Below are positions 1 through 13,350 of a stretch of DNA of 64,000 nucleotides, one piece after another (position 1 is the stretch's first letter; the number at the start of each line of letters is the position of its first letter). This DNA comes from Atrina japonica. Taxonomy: Eukaryota; Mollusca; Bivalvia; Pterioida; Pinnidae. Location: NCBI GenBank assembly GCA_030159075.1, contig BROG01000006.1:1-64000 (forward strand). Reading direction: 5' to 3'. The notes under the pieces were generated by a model. The model saw only the letters and a program-made list of their open reading frames with translations, had not been told where the DNA came from and searched no databases. The translations under genes and the position numbers were made by a program.

Positions 1-214
1 GATCTCTATGCTGTTAACACTTCGGTCACTATGATTTATACCGTGTCTATATATTGTCTTATTGATCTCTATACTGTCAACGCTTTCGTGTCTGTAATAT
101 ATATTCTGTCAATATATTGTCTTATTGCTAAAAAACATCCATACCATGGTACTAACATATCACGGTATTGATCGAAAGATGATTCATGAGACAATATATA
201 AATCAAGTTATAAC

Positions 215-1460
215 TGGACACACAAAGACCTCTGAAAATCCAGAAGTGGGATCAGGTGCCAGGGAGGAGCAAGCATTTGGCAGATATAAAAATCACAGAT
301 AACAAACTATTAATCTTCATAATAACTAGGAGATAAATAAACAAATCTAGCGAATATATGACAAGCATAGTACCATGGGAAGTAAGCATTCCTTGTTTCC
401 CGGTCACACCTCCGCGAGTCCACTGTCAAATTCATATGAAACAACTCAAAAGCAAAATCCTCGTCTCAAATGGTACAGACGACTCAACATTGGATAATCT
501 GGGGGATATTTAATTACCATATGCAGCAGAAAAAAAGGATATTACTACTTAAATGTGGGAACCTGACAACAGAAAAGTCAAAACCATCACGTTTTTCTGT
601 ACAGCTCGGTAGGTAATTCCCCGTCTGTGTCTATAGTAAGTAAATATCCAAGTATTTCCACTATGGCATCCATTATTCATATAATTTGATTTATTTACAT
701 ATTCAGGGAAACATTCGTGTCTAATATCACAATTTAGGGAAGCAAATGATATAAAACATTTTTTCATGTTTATATTTCTAGTTTGTTATCAACACTTCAT
801 TTGGGCGTGTAAGATAAGCAAATTCTGTTCCTATGATTTACCAAAATTGAATATCTTTTTACGGAAACTTAATTTGATTGTTAAATAGCAAATCAGCATC
901 GTGAGTTGACTGTCTGTTTATGAATTATGAAGAACCTGACATTCAAAACACCATGTGTTGCCGTGTCTGGACACTTTATCACCGGCTCTAAGTCTGTAAG
1001 TTATTCAATATGAATTTTAAATATGCTTTTATTTCAGTACATCATGAGCATTAAATATCAGCCATGGGACCAATCAAAATGCAAATCTCAACACATTTTG
1101 TGAATTCATATATGCAAATTTAAATGTGTGATGTATTATTATCAGCTACATTAACCTTATCCAAAAATATATATAAACATACCGCTATACAAACATTTAC
1201 AGCACATAAATGGAGTTAACAAAAAAGTGTTAACTTCTGCTAACCCGATATCGATGTGCGGTAAAATAAATATGCAATAATCTTGATAATATTTTCTTTA
1301 AAAAAGCATTATTTTCTCTTCCTTTATGTTCATATCATTATGTTCATGAGCTTTTAAATTAAAACTGAAATGAATAGATCATTCTATAAAGGGGCACAAT
1401 AGGTTTCCATGGGAATGCCGACAGTTTGCTGAAAGACCTGGTCTCCAAACATTACAAATA
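215..1460 (-). mobile_element. Decayed retroelement copy (reverse transcriptase fragments)
   Basis: Read on the minus strand, 1460-1385 encodes GIPMETYCAPL, a reverse transcriptase palm-region motif shared with the copy at 2.97 kb. The stretch 780-540 holds a diverged homologue of the downstream RT segment, including a frame with YRHRRGITYRAVQKN. The stretch 480-215 carries the conserved 3' tail also found in the other copies. Stops, shifts and deletions are frequent, so it is inactive. Confidence 0.55.
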
Positions 1461-1560
1461 AATTGTCTATTACAAATCGCAGCATCTTTTTATGTCAAAG
1501 TCAATGTATTTATGTGTTACATCAGAGTGGTGTTGGATGAAATATCTAATAAACAATATG

Positions 1561-1777
1561 GGTGTCCGGGTAGCGCAGTGGTTAACGCACTCATTTCTCA
1601 CCAGCGCGACCCGGGTTCGATCCTTGGATTTGACAGGGGAGTAAGTGAGATGGTGGTCGCCAAGTTGGACACGTGGGTTTTCTCCGGCTTCCTCCCACGC
1701 CAATATCACCGCCAACGAGAGACTGATATAAGTTGACATAACATGTTTGTCAATCGTTGCAAAATAAATAATGTTTA
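1561..1777 (+). mobile_element. tRNA-derived SINE, RUDI/V-SINE-like
   Basis: The head GGTGTCCGGGTAGCGCAGTG contains a pol III A box (TAGCGCAGTGG, 1571-1581), and a B box (GGGTTCGATCC) lies at 1613-1623. The conserved body includes CGCCAAGTTGGACACGTGG, CCAACGAGAGACTGATATAA and a tail near CAAAATAAATAATGTTT. From memory this resembles the mollusc-wide RUDI SINE (V-SINE superfamily). The open frames seen here on both strands are incidental. Confidence 0.75.
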
Positions 1778-1959
1778 AACTTTTTAATCGACAATAAATA
1801 TATAGTTTTTAGAGACCAGGTTTTTTATTATTAGTGGTAAGTTGTGTTACAAGGATATCAAGAATTGAGTTTAATTTCGCAAATTTTGGGTCGTTAAATG
1901 TTTTTTGTTTCTATGTTACCCTAACTGCAATGTTATCCTTTCGATATGAATTGTTGAAT

Positions 1960-2125
1960 CGCCTTTACAAATTGTGATTTGGATTTATTCGTCACTTGTT
2001 TTATTTAAATTTGACTGTGAGTTCACAGTGGATGTGACCGTTCAATAGCGGATGATTACTCCCCCATGGCATCTGACCCTTATTCTGGTATTTTGGAAGG
2101 TACTTGTTCGTTAAAAGTTTACCAA
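1960..2125 (+). mobile_element. Retroelement 3'-tail fragment
   Basis: The stretch ATTCGTCACTTGTTTTATTT, GACTGTGAGTTCACAGTGG, GATTACTCCCCCATGGCATC matches the tail that follows the reverse transcriptase region in the copies at 3.6, 19.2 and 21.2 kb. No coding part is attached. Confidence 0.5.
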
Positions 2126-2432
2126 ATGTGTATACTGTCTTTTGGACCATTTTGGTATTCGTGCTTCTTATATTCAAATTTATTCATATAGAGACTTTTA
2201 GACAGCGTAGCAATGCGGTCGCACTTAAAGTGCACTGAATATCTTACTATTATCCATCAATTTCACTGATGTCAAGCCTATGTATAATTGTTAGACATTG
2301 TTATAAATGATATTCGCCAGTAATTGGAACATGATCGTTAAGGAATGACACACCTATACCAAAGTTTTGAATACTGAATATGTAATATTGCATGTGAAAT
2401 ATATACATTTGTCTGTCTCCATTATCTTACGG

Positions 2433-2496
<64 letters not shown>
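2433..2496. repeat. (TATC)n microsatellite
   Basis: About sixteen uninterrupted TATC units. The poly Leu-Ser-Ile-Tyr frame across it is an artefact. Confidence 0.95.
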
Positions 2497-2934
2497 GTAT
2501 CGATCTGCCCATCTGTCTGTCTTTAATCCAGCAAATTATATTTCACTTCCTTCTTTACCCCATATAAGCAGAGGTACATAGCAGGATCCAGCAAAATATA
2601 AATGTTCTACCAAACCTTTATCTTTACTCCTTACCAAGATATTGACAGCCGTTAAGGAGAAACTTCAGCAATGCTGTATAGTTGCTTATCCCAGAAATCA
2701 TATGTGGATACTTAAAACTTCTTATAACTTTTAGAAAATTTAAAGGCATACAATTTTTCTCAAATTCACAGTATCAAAACTTACTACTCTTTACACAACA
2801 ATTCCACGTGAAAAATAAAAAAGAAACTGTTTTTTCATTACAGGTGGTACACGAAAATTCAAATATCTAGTGATTGGTTATCATGATACTTATTTGATAT
2901 AAAAATAATTCTGGAATTTTTAACAGACATATAT

Positions 2935-3790
2935 ATGTAATGTTCGGAGACGTGGTCTTTTAACAAACTGTCGGCATTCCTATGGAAACGAATTGTGCCC
3001 CTTTATTGGCTGACCTGTTCCTTTATTCATACGAAGCAGACTTCATTCAGAAACTGCTGAATCAAAAAAAAAAAGCTAACGGTGTATTCTAATTGACATT
3101 TAGATATATCGACGACATTTTGTCACTTAATAACGTAATTTTCATACATATGTCAATGCGATATATCCCAGCGAACTAGAAATTAAAGATACAACAGAAT
3201 CAAGCTTCATACTTAGACATTTTACTTACTATAGACACATACGGGAACCTGGTAACTAAGCTATAAAACAAACGCGACGATTTCGGCTTTCCCACAATCA
3301 CCCGCATATGGAGTTTACATTTCACAAATGATTCGATATGTCAGGGCGTGTTTAACATATGAACATTTCATATCGGATATTAATTACTCACATATGAACA
3401 TTTCATATCAGATATTAATTACTCACTCACAAGTTACTGACATAGGGATATCAAAAACCGTTTTTGATGTCAACGTTCCGCAAATTTTACGGTCGGTATA
3501 ATAGTCTTGTTTGCAAATACTCTGTTTCATTAAGTGTAATGTTGAGTTGCCTTTTCGTTGGCGGTTTTTGAGACGTCTGTAACAATTGTGACGAGGGTTT
3601 GTTCCTCACGTTTTTTATTTGGATTTGTCAGTGGACTCACGGCGGGTGTGACCGGTCGACAGGGGATGCTTATTCATCCAGGGCACATGATCCCACCTCT
3701 TGGTTTGCAGAGGTCCGTATTTGTGCATTTTACCAGATTTGTATCTATCTCTTGGACATCCTAAAGATTTATAATTTGGTATCTGATATT
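2935..3790 (+). mobile_element. Decayed retroelement copy with reverse transcriptase YIDD motif
   Basis: From 2973 the plus strand encodes GIPMETNCAPLLADLFLYSY, and at 3099-3128 FRYIDDILSL, the reverse transcriptase catalytic box with its paired aspartates. Further 3' come remnants of the C-terminal part (CGCAAATTTTACGGTCGGTA at about 3480-3500) and the conserved tail (GGCGGGTGTGACCGGTCGAC). There are frameshifts and stops throughout and a local ATATGAACATTTCATATC duplication. It is a non-LTR or Penelope-like retroelement; the exact clade was not assigned. Confidence 0.65.
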
Positions 3791-4114
3791 TTTTCTTTTA
3801 CGGGATGTAATTCGTATATATGCCTTAGAATGTTTTATTGACTACAATGCTGATTCAATAATTATTTATTTAAGATATGATAACTTATTCATATGCAATT
3901 TACAACAATGATTATGTCAAAGTAACATTTATATTCAAAATGACTGATGAATAATTTTCCTCACGCGGCTTGTGTAGAGCTAAGCAACTGTCAAATTTCT
4001 ATTTCATTTCCGTAATTTGTTCTATTTATATTAAAGATGAAACAATTTTTAATTTATGTTAAAATAAAAATAAGCAACAACGAATGAAATCTGTTACCAA
4101 CATCACATACTTCT

Positions 4115-4275
4115 AAATGAGATGGTATGGTGGTCGCCAAGTTGGAAACGTGTGTTTTACTCCAGTTACTCCGGTTCCCCCCTCAGTAAGAATCGCCTAA
4201 AACCAACACTGGGTCCAACGAGAGACTATTATATCAGTTAATTCAACTTGTTTGTAAATTATGTAAAATAATTAA
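4115..4275 (+). mobile_element. 5'-truncated copy of the RUDI-like SINE
   Basis: It shares with the 1561-1777 copy the segments GGTGGTCGCCAAGTTGGA, a diverged TACTCCGGTTCCCC block, CCAACGAGAGACT and the tail TAAAATAATTAAAGTTT. The tRNA head with the A and B boxes is missing, as expected for a 5'-truncated retroposed copy. Confidence 0.6.
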
Positions 4276-4864
4276 AGTTTTAAAAAATGTAATTTATCAA
4301 ACACATTTTATCAAACTTATTTTTATTCCCTATAATTTACGATGAGTATTTCCTTCACATTAATTTTTACTTTTTGGTGTGAATGGTATTTCTAATTTAA
4401 GAAACATGCAATTTGATCCAGCTGATTTGTTACATAAATTATTATATAAATCATAACAGTCGTACTAATTGTATGCCTATAAAAGCAACTCATGACTTCT
4501 TTATGGCTTTTATTAAGTATTATTACTTTGACAGTGACATAATAATTAAATCCCATAACTAAGAACCGACAAAATGGTCCTTTCTAGAAGCTTGGCATCA
4601 GAAGTGAAATGCACTTTTGTCTTTGGGATTAAGTATTTATGTCGCGTAAGACATGAAATACATATATTAATGTAGCCCCGGTGAATTGGAATTTCTGCTA
4701 ATTACAGAGGTGGGGGTATTTCTTGTACTTTCTTATAGATAACGATGTTTCGATGTAGATGGGGAAAGGTCTTGGTGGCGTGAAAGTTTAATGCAAAAAC
4801 AAACAAACATTGAGAGGGCACATTTATTGTGTTCAAGTGGGAATGCACCATTAAGTAACATGGT

Positions 4865-5035
4865 AAGTACAGCACAAACACGGACTCCGGAAAATACAGG
4901 AGTGGGATTGGGTGCCATGGAGGAATGAACTACCACTTTCGAAAGTAAGTCGGGAAAAAGGAACTTCCGGAATTCAGGGATGGGATTATTTGATGTCATG
5001 GATGAATGAGAACAAACTGTCGACCATACATCCAT
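4865..5035 (-). mobile_element. Two inverted retroelement-tail fragments
   Basis: ACACGGACTCCGGAAAATAC, GAGTGGGATTGGGTGCCATG and then again GAACTTCCGGAATTCAGGGA, TGTCATGGATGAATGAG are reverse complements of the retroelement tail, present twice in a row. Confidence 0.45.
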
Positions 5036-5114
5036 TATTAAATTCAAATAAAACAAATGTGGAGAAGCTCATGGAGGAAATATTTCTCGGAAAATTATAA
5101 TATTACCGATAAAC

Positions 5115-5330
5115 CATCAAGTCTTTAAAGAAATAAAACAGTTCAATTTAATTATATGCCAAAACCCACCTAGATAGATCTAAAGTCTTTTAAGACAGAG
5201 ATAAAACAGATCAAACTAATTACATGTATATGCCAAAACCTACCTAGATAGATCTAAAGTCTTTAAAGACAGAAATAAAACAGTTTAAACTAATTGTATG
5301 CCAAAACCTACCTAGATAGATATACAAATT
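5115..5330. repeat. Tandem repeat of about 70 bp, three copies
   Basis: The units share CCAAAACCTACCTAGATAGA, TCTAAAGTCTTTAAAGACAG and AATAAAACAG. The first and third copies are slightly diverged, and the middle copy carries a small insertion (TTACATGTATATGCC). Confidence 0.8.
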
Positions 5331-6486
5331 CAGGTTTCTATAAAAAGACAAACGAATCTAGGCAAAACAGTGTCAATTTTAATATCCTATCAATAGACAG
5401 TTTCCAAATGGTATATTTTGTGTAATATGAGTGTCACATACTGACGCATCGGACAATTGTAGCTATCAATGACATTAAATCATGACAAATTTCATTCATG
5501 ATCAAAATCAATTGATTTAAATTTCATGTAATCTGACTATTTTGGACATAATAATTGATAATTAAAACATGTGTGTGATTTTAATTCTTTTCAAGACATA
5601 TACGTGATTAGGTTTCATCAAAAAATATCTGACGATAGTCCGTACTAGTATAGATCAAAATCGTGTGTAATCTTAGGTACATTGTCTGATGACATCAAGG
5701 AAACAAAATCGACAGGAAAAATTAATTTGCATTGTTTAGCATTCAAAAAATACAATGTCTCATAAATCGCTGTCTTTCAAACATAGTTGTTCTATTGATT
5801 TCGTCAACACGGTTTGGAATATAAATCTATCATTTGTGATACGGTCACATTATTTATGTATGACATATTAATTGTGTCAAACTCTGCTGTCTCTCCAAGA
5901 TTTTTCGAGTGGTATTTACTTTGTTTAAGTTTTTTTTTACTATATCTGTCATATCACGATGATAAACTAAATTTTTCTTCATGTCGCTGTCAGGAATGTC
6001 ATTCATAGAGGAGCTTAAAGTCGTGTTTACAGTTATGGTTCGTTAAAACATTGATAAAAAGTTTTAGACAATGCCTAAACAGGTCATAGAATACTAAAGT
6101 TAATATGACTAAACTGTCCTCTAAAACCAACATGACATTAATTATAAAGCTTATACCTACTAAGATAACGACATTTATGTACTGTGATTGCGAGACTTGA
6201 ATTTTAAAGATGCGTCTCGTTACAATAATTATCTTTTCAAATTTAATGAAAACTTCAGTGATAGGTGACGTTTGAATTCTCCCAGTACAATATGTAAATT
6301 GCTCAGTGTTCAATCAAAGTTGTCTTGAAAGAATTCTTTATGATAGAAATATTTACTAAAATTGAAACTGGTGGGATTTCCTGATTAGATTAAATCGTCG
6401 GCAAAATGAATAATTATAATTAAAATTTTAATGTTGATATGAGAGTTTGAGGATTATTTTCATTTAAATATTTCTTTGTTTTGAAA

Positions 6487-6498
6487 CTACCTACCTAC

Positions 6499-6585
<87 letters not shown>

Positions 6586-6636
6586 TCAAGATATCAAGAT
6601 AGATATCTATCAAGATATCAAGATATCTATCCGTCT
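6487..6636. repeat. Palindromic (ATCT)n/(AGAT)n microsatellite
   Basis: About 45 bp of (TATC)n runs straight into about 48 bp of (GATA)n through a CTAG centre, giving a near-perfect inverted repeat. A short GATATCAAGATATCAAG block follows. It can extrude as a hairpin or cruciform. Confidence 0.9.
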
Positions 6637-6639
6637 TTT

Positions 6640-9600
6640 GTGTCTGTGTGTGAGTCTGATTTTGATGACTAAGTGATGTTACAATAAGTTCCAATAAATC
6701 ATAACATCGAGCAACACCAAACCATCATATCCTTATATCCGAGAACGCATCTTCGTGAAAGTCAAAGAAAAGACGTCAGTACGAAATCCCAAGACAAGAA
6801 AAGTACATACAAAGATATGGCAGAACCGTATCAATTTGTAAATGTAAAAGTTTGCATACAAATATTGTATTATCGGAGTATAAAACTAGAACATTCATCA
6901 TAAAATACGATAAGAATGCTGATTGGACAACAATGTTGTTAAGTCTCCGATAAAGCAATGATCCTCAATCAAAGACAAAAATTCAGAAAATATCATCGGC
7001 GATATCTGATAATGATTTGGGATTTGGGAGATCGGAAAAAATTTATTCTGTGATAAGGCAATATCGTATTACCTGGGATATACCTGAGTATCTCATTTTA
7101 AACTTTAGTAAAATGTCGGTTACTTCCGCCATGTGGCATTACCTTGCCCTTCGATAATTTCGTATAAACTGAAATCAGTTTCACAATAAAAAAAACAATT
7201 ATTTTCTATTCTGATTTTCTATTCTCATCATATCGCTCTATGTTAAGCCCCCTAATGTTTAACACTTAGATTAAGTTAACAATGACGTAATAATTTACCA
7301 ATGCCGTGGTATCAAATTTTAATCATCGTCTTAGATTTTTTAAAAAAATTGTTTATTTACATAACCATTACAAACCATTTCTTAGAAACGACGCTAAAAA
7401 TTACAGTGGGTGTAATATCTAAAATCATTAAAAAGACATATTAGTTACCCGGCCAATTACGTCACCAAATGGTTTCGATTCTTTAATGTTGGGCGCATCG
7501 CGTTCGAGACCACGACATCTTTCAATCATTGCCACTTCGGATTACGCCATATCATATACAGATTATGTTCGGAAGTTTAAAAGTTAACCGGTGGTTTTTA
7601 TTCGAAATACACGACAATCAAGGTTTCCCTCTAACCATTAAGAATGTGAAAATATTTATTCTAACGAAAAGCAAAAATAAACACTTCCATCCTACTTAAA
7701 TAAAAACAGACTCAGTAAATGGGAACAACAATGAAAATATATAATTTTGTAATTAGTTAACATAAGAAATAATCAGCACTCTAAAAATATGTTCTACTAT
7801 TTACATGAGACAAATAAACCTGATGATACCCTGGTATATCAAATTAATTTTTAGTCAAACTCAAGATTGCAAAGAACATTTTAAATATGGGAGACAAAAA
7901 ATGTGGCAAGAATATTCCGGTAAGGGCAAACACGCACTGTCTAAAATAACGCTCGTATCATTTCCTCGAACACGATAACGCGCATATAGATAATTCACTC
8001 ATCACTCTTTAGAAAACTTATCAGCGAGTGGTTAAACTACAATGGGCGTTTGGAATATTAATTAATGGAAAACGAAATGGTGTTTTGAACAAAAGTATTA
8101 CAGTATCGGGCATAAAATCACCGCTGGTAACATTTTGTTCTAGTTTAGAGTTATTAGTTCCGGCTTGTGAATAGAATGTTCATATCAAAGAAACATGAAC
8201 CACAAACAAACCAAATAAAAAAATAATAAAATTAATTCAGGAAAAATCAACACTTTGGTGCTAATTCCATGTCTGTTATTTAGAGCTATTAATTTACCTA
8301 TAAAATTAATTCCACAATTTTCATACTTTTCTTTTAAACTTTTTTTCAGTAGCTGAATGTATTTTCAACATTTTATCAATTATAGCCATTTTCCTATAAA
8401 ATAATATTCTCTCAATATCCAGCATTATCAGAAGCCGTTTCTTTAGATACCATTTTTTCCATACTGACATACATTAATCTTCTCCTTATCTCGCGGTTTT
8501 TTGTTTTTTTTTGTAACAATATCATTTTCTTAAAAATCCTTTTTTTTCAAATTTTCCTGTACTCCGAGAATATTCGTTGTCATATTTTCTAAAACAGTTG
8601 GTATTTTTATTTCACTATCATTTCCCTTGTATTTGAATTTTAAGTGCCAAACCTTGTGGTAATACTTTAAAAACATTTATGGATAGTTACACCCGTTTCC
8701 TTGAATTTGACATCTGTATATGGTTGTGGATTTTCCTAAAATGTATATGTCAACAATGGGGAATTAAATTCACTTTTTGATTTAAAAATGAAAATACTCA
8801 CTCGAAAAAAGAGCTGTTATTAGAAACGAGAAGCATAAAATCCAAAACTTCATATTTTCCTATATCCAAGAACGCAACAGCTTAGTCCGGTCTGGAGTGA
8901 TGCATATCCGAAATGACTGATAGCGATTCACCTGTGAAATGCCTTATTAATACGATTCTCTCGATTCCATAAATAAATTTATTTGCAGGTGTCAGTGGGC
9001 TAATTTTTCATACCATTGATTTAATTAAAACGTAATTGTGGTAAGAATTTATTATCATACATTAAAACCAAAAGGAATAATGTAAAGCTATTATCTGATC
9101 AACATTATGTAAAGATGCTTGTTCTAATCGAACACATTTTAGAGAGAAACCTAAAATTTTGTTAGTATTAGTTATGCATGGATATCTTGATGTGATTTTA
9201 TCTATTGTAATTCATAAGTAAGGTATCAAGTCAATAATTTGAATACAGTGTACAGGTAAAGCCCTAAATACAAGAGGTTGTCTTTGTTTTAGTTTCGCTA
9301 TGAGATCACGACACATTTAAAGTGCCTCTCTACTAGATCAGTATTATGTATAGTTGCTGTATGCTTGGACAGTGCTCTTTATTTATATAATTAGTCATAT
9401 TTTCCTATATACGAATAAATTTTTGAAAGTCATCAATCCTTATAATTCCGACTCCTAAAATGTTCATTCATTAAGATTTTACAATGTTTTCACTTCCGTT
9501 ACAGTAATATATCCTCTGAATAGGAAAACGACCAGAGGGCAACATAAGCGACATCTTCGAGACAATATACACAACAGAGAATTTATCAACATACGGTTTT
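6640..9600. other. AT-rich DNA without recognised features
   Basis: Both strands are broken by frequent stops and no exon with splice borders was recognised. There are no tandem repeats beyond short homopolymers. Confidence 0.5.
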
Positions 9601-12600
9601 TCTATGTATTACCTTTTATTAGACTAAATAATACCTTTGATTGCAATATATCATACCTTTAAAATCACTAAAATTCACAATAATCGTGTTTATTTGATTT
9701 CAATGTATATTACCATTGATTTCTCTATATTTTACCTTTAGTTTCACTATATTCTACCTTTGGTTCACTATATTCTACCTTTGATTATTCACTATGATTA
9801 TTTTACCTTTGGTTCCACTATGATTATGTTACCTTTGATTTCACTATGATTATGTTATCTTTGATTTCACTATAATTATACTACCTTTGATTTCAGTATA
9901 TGTTACCTATGATTTTACTCCATGTTACCTTTGATTTGGCGATGTTTTCTTTTATTTCACTATAATATGTTACCTTTGATTTCACTATGATTATGTTACT
10001 TTTGATTTCACTATAATTATGTTACCTTTGATTTCACTATAATTATGTTACCTTTAATTTCATTACATGTTACCTTTGATTTCAATATGATTATATTACC
10101 TTTGATTTCACTATGATTATGTTACCTTTGATATCACTGATTACGTTACCTTAGATTTCACTATGATTATATTACCTTTGATTTCACTATGATTATATTA
10201 CCTTTGATTTCACTATGATTATGTTACCTTTGATTTCACTATGTTACCTTTGATTATGTTACGTTACCTTTGATTTCACTATAATTATGTTACTCACTAT
10301 GATTATATTACCTTTGATTTCACTATGATTATGTTACCTTTGATTTCACTATTATTATGTTACCTTTGATTTCACTATAATTATGTTACCTTTGATTTCA
10401 CTATGATTGACCTTTATCACTGATTAGATTTTCACGATTATGTTACCTTTCATTTCACTATGATTATGATTTCACACTATTTGATAATTATTACCTTTGA
10501 TTTCACTATGATTATATTATTACGATGATTATGTTACCTTTGATTTCCTTTGATTTCACTATGATTATATTACCTTTGATTTCACTATGATTATGTTACT
10601 TTTGATTTCACTTTGATTTCACTATGATTATATTACCTTTGATTTCACTATGATTATGTTACCTTTGATTTCACTATGATTATATTACCTTTGATTTACG
10701 TTACCTTACTGATTTACACCTATGATTTTATATTTACCTTAGATTTCACTTGATATATTACCATTTATGATTATGTTACCTTTAATTTCACTTCATGTTA
10801 CCTTTGATTTCACTATGATTATATTACCTTTGATTTCACTATGATTATGTTACCTTTAATTTCACTTCATGTTACCTTTGATTTCACTATGATTATATTA
10901 CCTTTGATTTCACTATGATTATATTACCTTTGATTTCACTATGATTATGTTACCTTTGATTTCACTATGATTATGTTACCTTTGATTTCACTATGATTAT
11001 GTTACCTTAGATTTCACTATGATTATATTACCTTATGATTTCACTATGATTATGTTACCTTTGATATCACTGATTACGTTATATCACTGATTACGTTACC
11101 TTTTACTGATACCTTAGATTTCACTATGATTATGTTACTCTTTATTTCACTATTATTATGTTACCTTTGATTTCACAATGATTATGTTACCTTTGATTTC
11201 ACTATAATTATATTACTTTTTATTTCACTACATGTTACCTTTGATTTCATTCTGATTATGTTGACTTTGATTTCATTATATAAATATTACCTTTGATTCA
11301 CTATAATTTTATTACCTTTGATTTTCACATGTTACCTTTGATTTCACTATGATTATATTACCTTTGATTGCACTACATGTTACCTTTGATTTCACTATGA
11401 TTATATTACCTTTGATTGCACTACATGTTACCTTTGATTTCACTCTAATTACGTTGACTTTGATTTCATTATATAAATGTTACCTTTGATTTTACTATGA
11501 TTGTGTTACCATTGATTTCATGACATGCTACCTTTGATTTCATGACATGCTACCTTTGATTTCATGACATGTTACCTTTGATTTCATGACATGTTACCTT
11601 TGATTTCATGACATGTTACTCTTTATTTCAATCATGTTACCTTTGATTTCATAACATTGTTACCTTTGACTATTTATATTACCTTTGATTTCACATGACA
11701 TGCTTTGATTTCACTTAGATTTCATGACATGTTACCTTTGATTTCATGACATGTTACCTTTGATTTCATATGTTACCTTTGATTTCATGACATGTTACCT
11801 TTGATTTCATGACATGCTACCTTTGATTTCATGACATGTTACCTTTGATTTCATGACATGTTACCTTTGATTTCATGACATGTTACCTTTGATTTCATGA
11901 CATGCTACCTTTGATTTCATGACATGTTACCTTTGATTTCATGACATGTTACCTTTGATTTCATGACATGTTACCTTTGATTTCACTATACTTATGTTAC
12001 CTTTAATTTTACTACACGTTACCTTTGATTTCACTATACATTACCTTTGATTTCACTGTTTTAATGTTATCTTTTATATCACTATAATTATGTTACGTTT
12101 GATTTCACTATAGTTATGTCACCTTTGATTTCATTAAATAAATGTTACCTTTGATTTCACTATAATTATATTACCTTTGATTTCACTATGATTATGTTAC
12201 CTTTGATTTCAATGTAATTATGTTACCTTTGATTTTACTACATGTTACCTTTGATTTCATTATAACTTTATCATTTACCTTTGATTTTTTGATTGTTTAC
12301 CATTGATTTATAATTTCATGGTCATGACCTTACCTTTGATTTCACTCTTTGAATTATGTTACCTTTGTTACCTTTGATTTTAACTACATTGTCATGACAT
12401 GCTACCTTGATTTTCATTATATTTCATGATATGTTACCTTTAATTTTACCTTTTATATACCTTTGATTTCAAATGGTACCTTTGAATTTCATGATTTCAC
12501 TATGATTTTCATGTTACCTTTGATTTCATGATGTTTTTACTACACCTTTGATTTTACATGTTACCTTTGATTTTGACACCTCACTATAATGTTATAATTA

Positions 12601-13350
12601 CTACACTTTAATTTTTATTATATCAAATGGTACACTTTGATTTCACTACCTTTGATTATGTTACCTTTGATTTTTACTACATGTTACCTTTGATTTCAAT
12701 GTAATTATGTTACTATAATGTTATATTTCACTTTTAATTTTATTATATAAATGGTACCTTTGATTTCACTACCTTTGATTTTACTATGTTACCTTTGATT
12801 TTACTAAATGATTTACCTTTGTTACCTTTGATTTTCACATGTTACCTTTAACTATAATTATATTACCTTTAATTTCATTATATAAATGGTACCTTTGATT
12901 TCACTATGATTATGTTACCTTTGATTTCACTATGATTATGTTACCTTTGATTTCACTATGATTATGTTACCTTTGATTTTACTACATGTTACCTTTGATT
13001 TCACTATAATTATATTACCTTTAATTTTATTATATAAATGGTACCTTTGATTTCACTCTAATTATGTTACCTTTGATTTCACTACATGTTACCTTTGGTT
13101 TCACTATAATTATATTACCTTTAATTTCATTATATAAATGGTACCTTTGATTTCACTCTAATTATGTTACCTTTGATTTTACTACATGTTACCTTTGATT
13201 TCACTATAATTATATTACCTTTAATTTTATTATATAAATGGTACCTTTGATTTCACTATGATTATGTTACCCTTGATTTCGCTATTATAATATCACCTCT
13301 TTTTTAACTATATGTTACCTTTGATTTCACTATAATTATGTTACCTTGGA
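9600..13350. repeat. 3.7-kb minisatellite, 27-bp and 23-bp units with higher-order structure
   Basis: The main unit is 27 bp and includes CACTATGATTATGTTACCTT. A homogenised sub-block at 11510-11990 has a 23-bp unit with TTCATGACATGTTACCTTTG. At 13031, 13131 and 13231 the landmark TATATAAATGGTACC recurs exactly every 100 bp, a higher-order unit. Stretches at 10.40-10.52, 10.70-10.76 and 12.28-12.84 kb contain many broken or shortened units. Confidence 0.95.

Noticed and set aside
1561..1625. A tRNA gene
   Set aside because: A and B boxes are present, but there is no intact cloverleaf and the sequence continues into a SINE body and tail.
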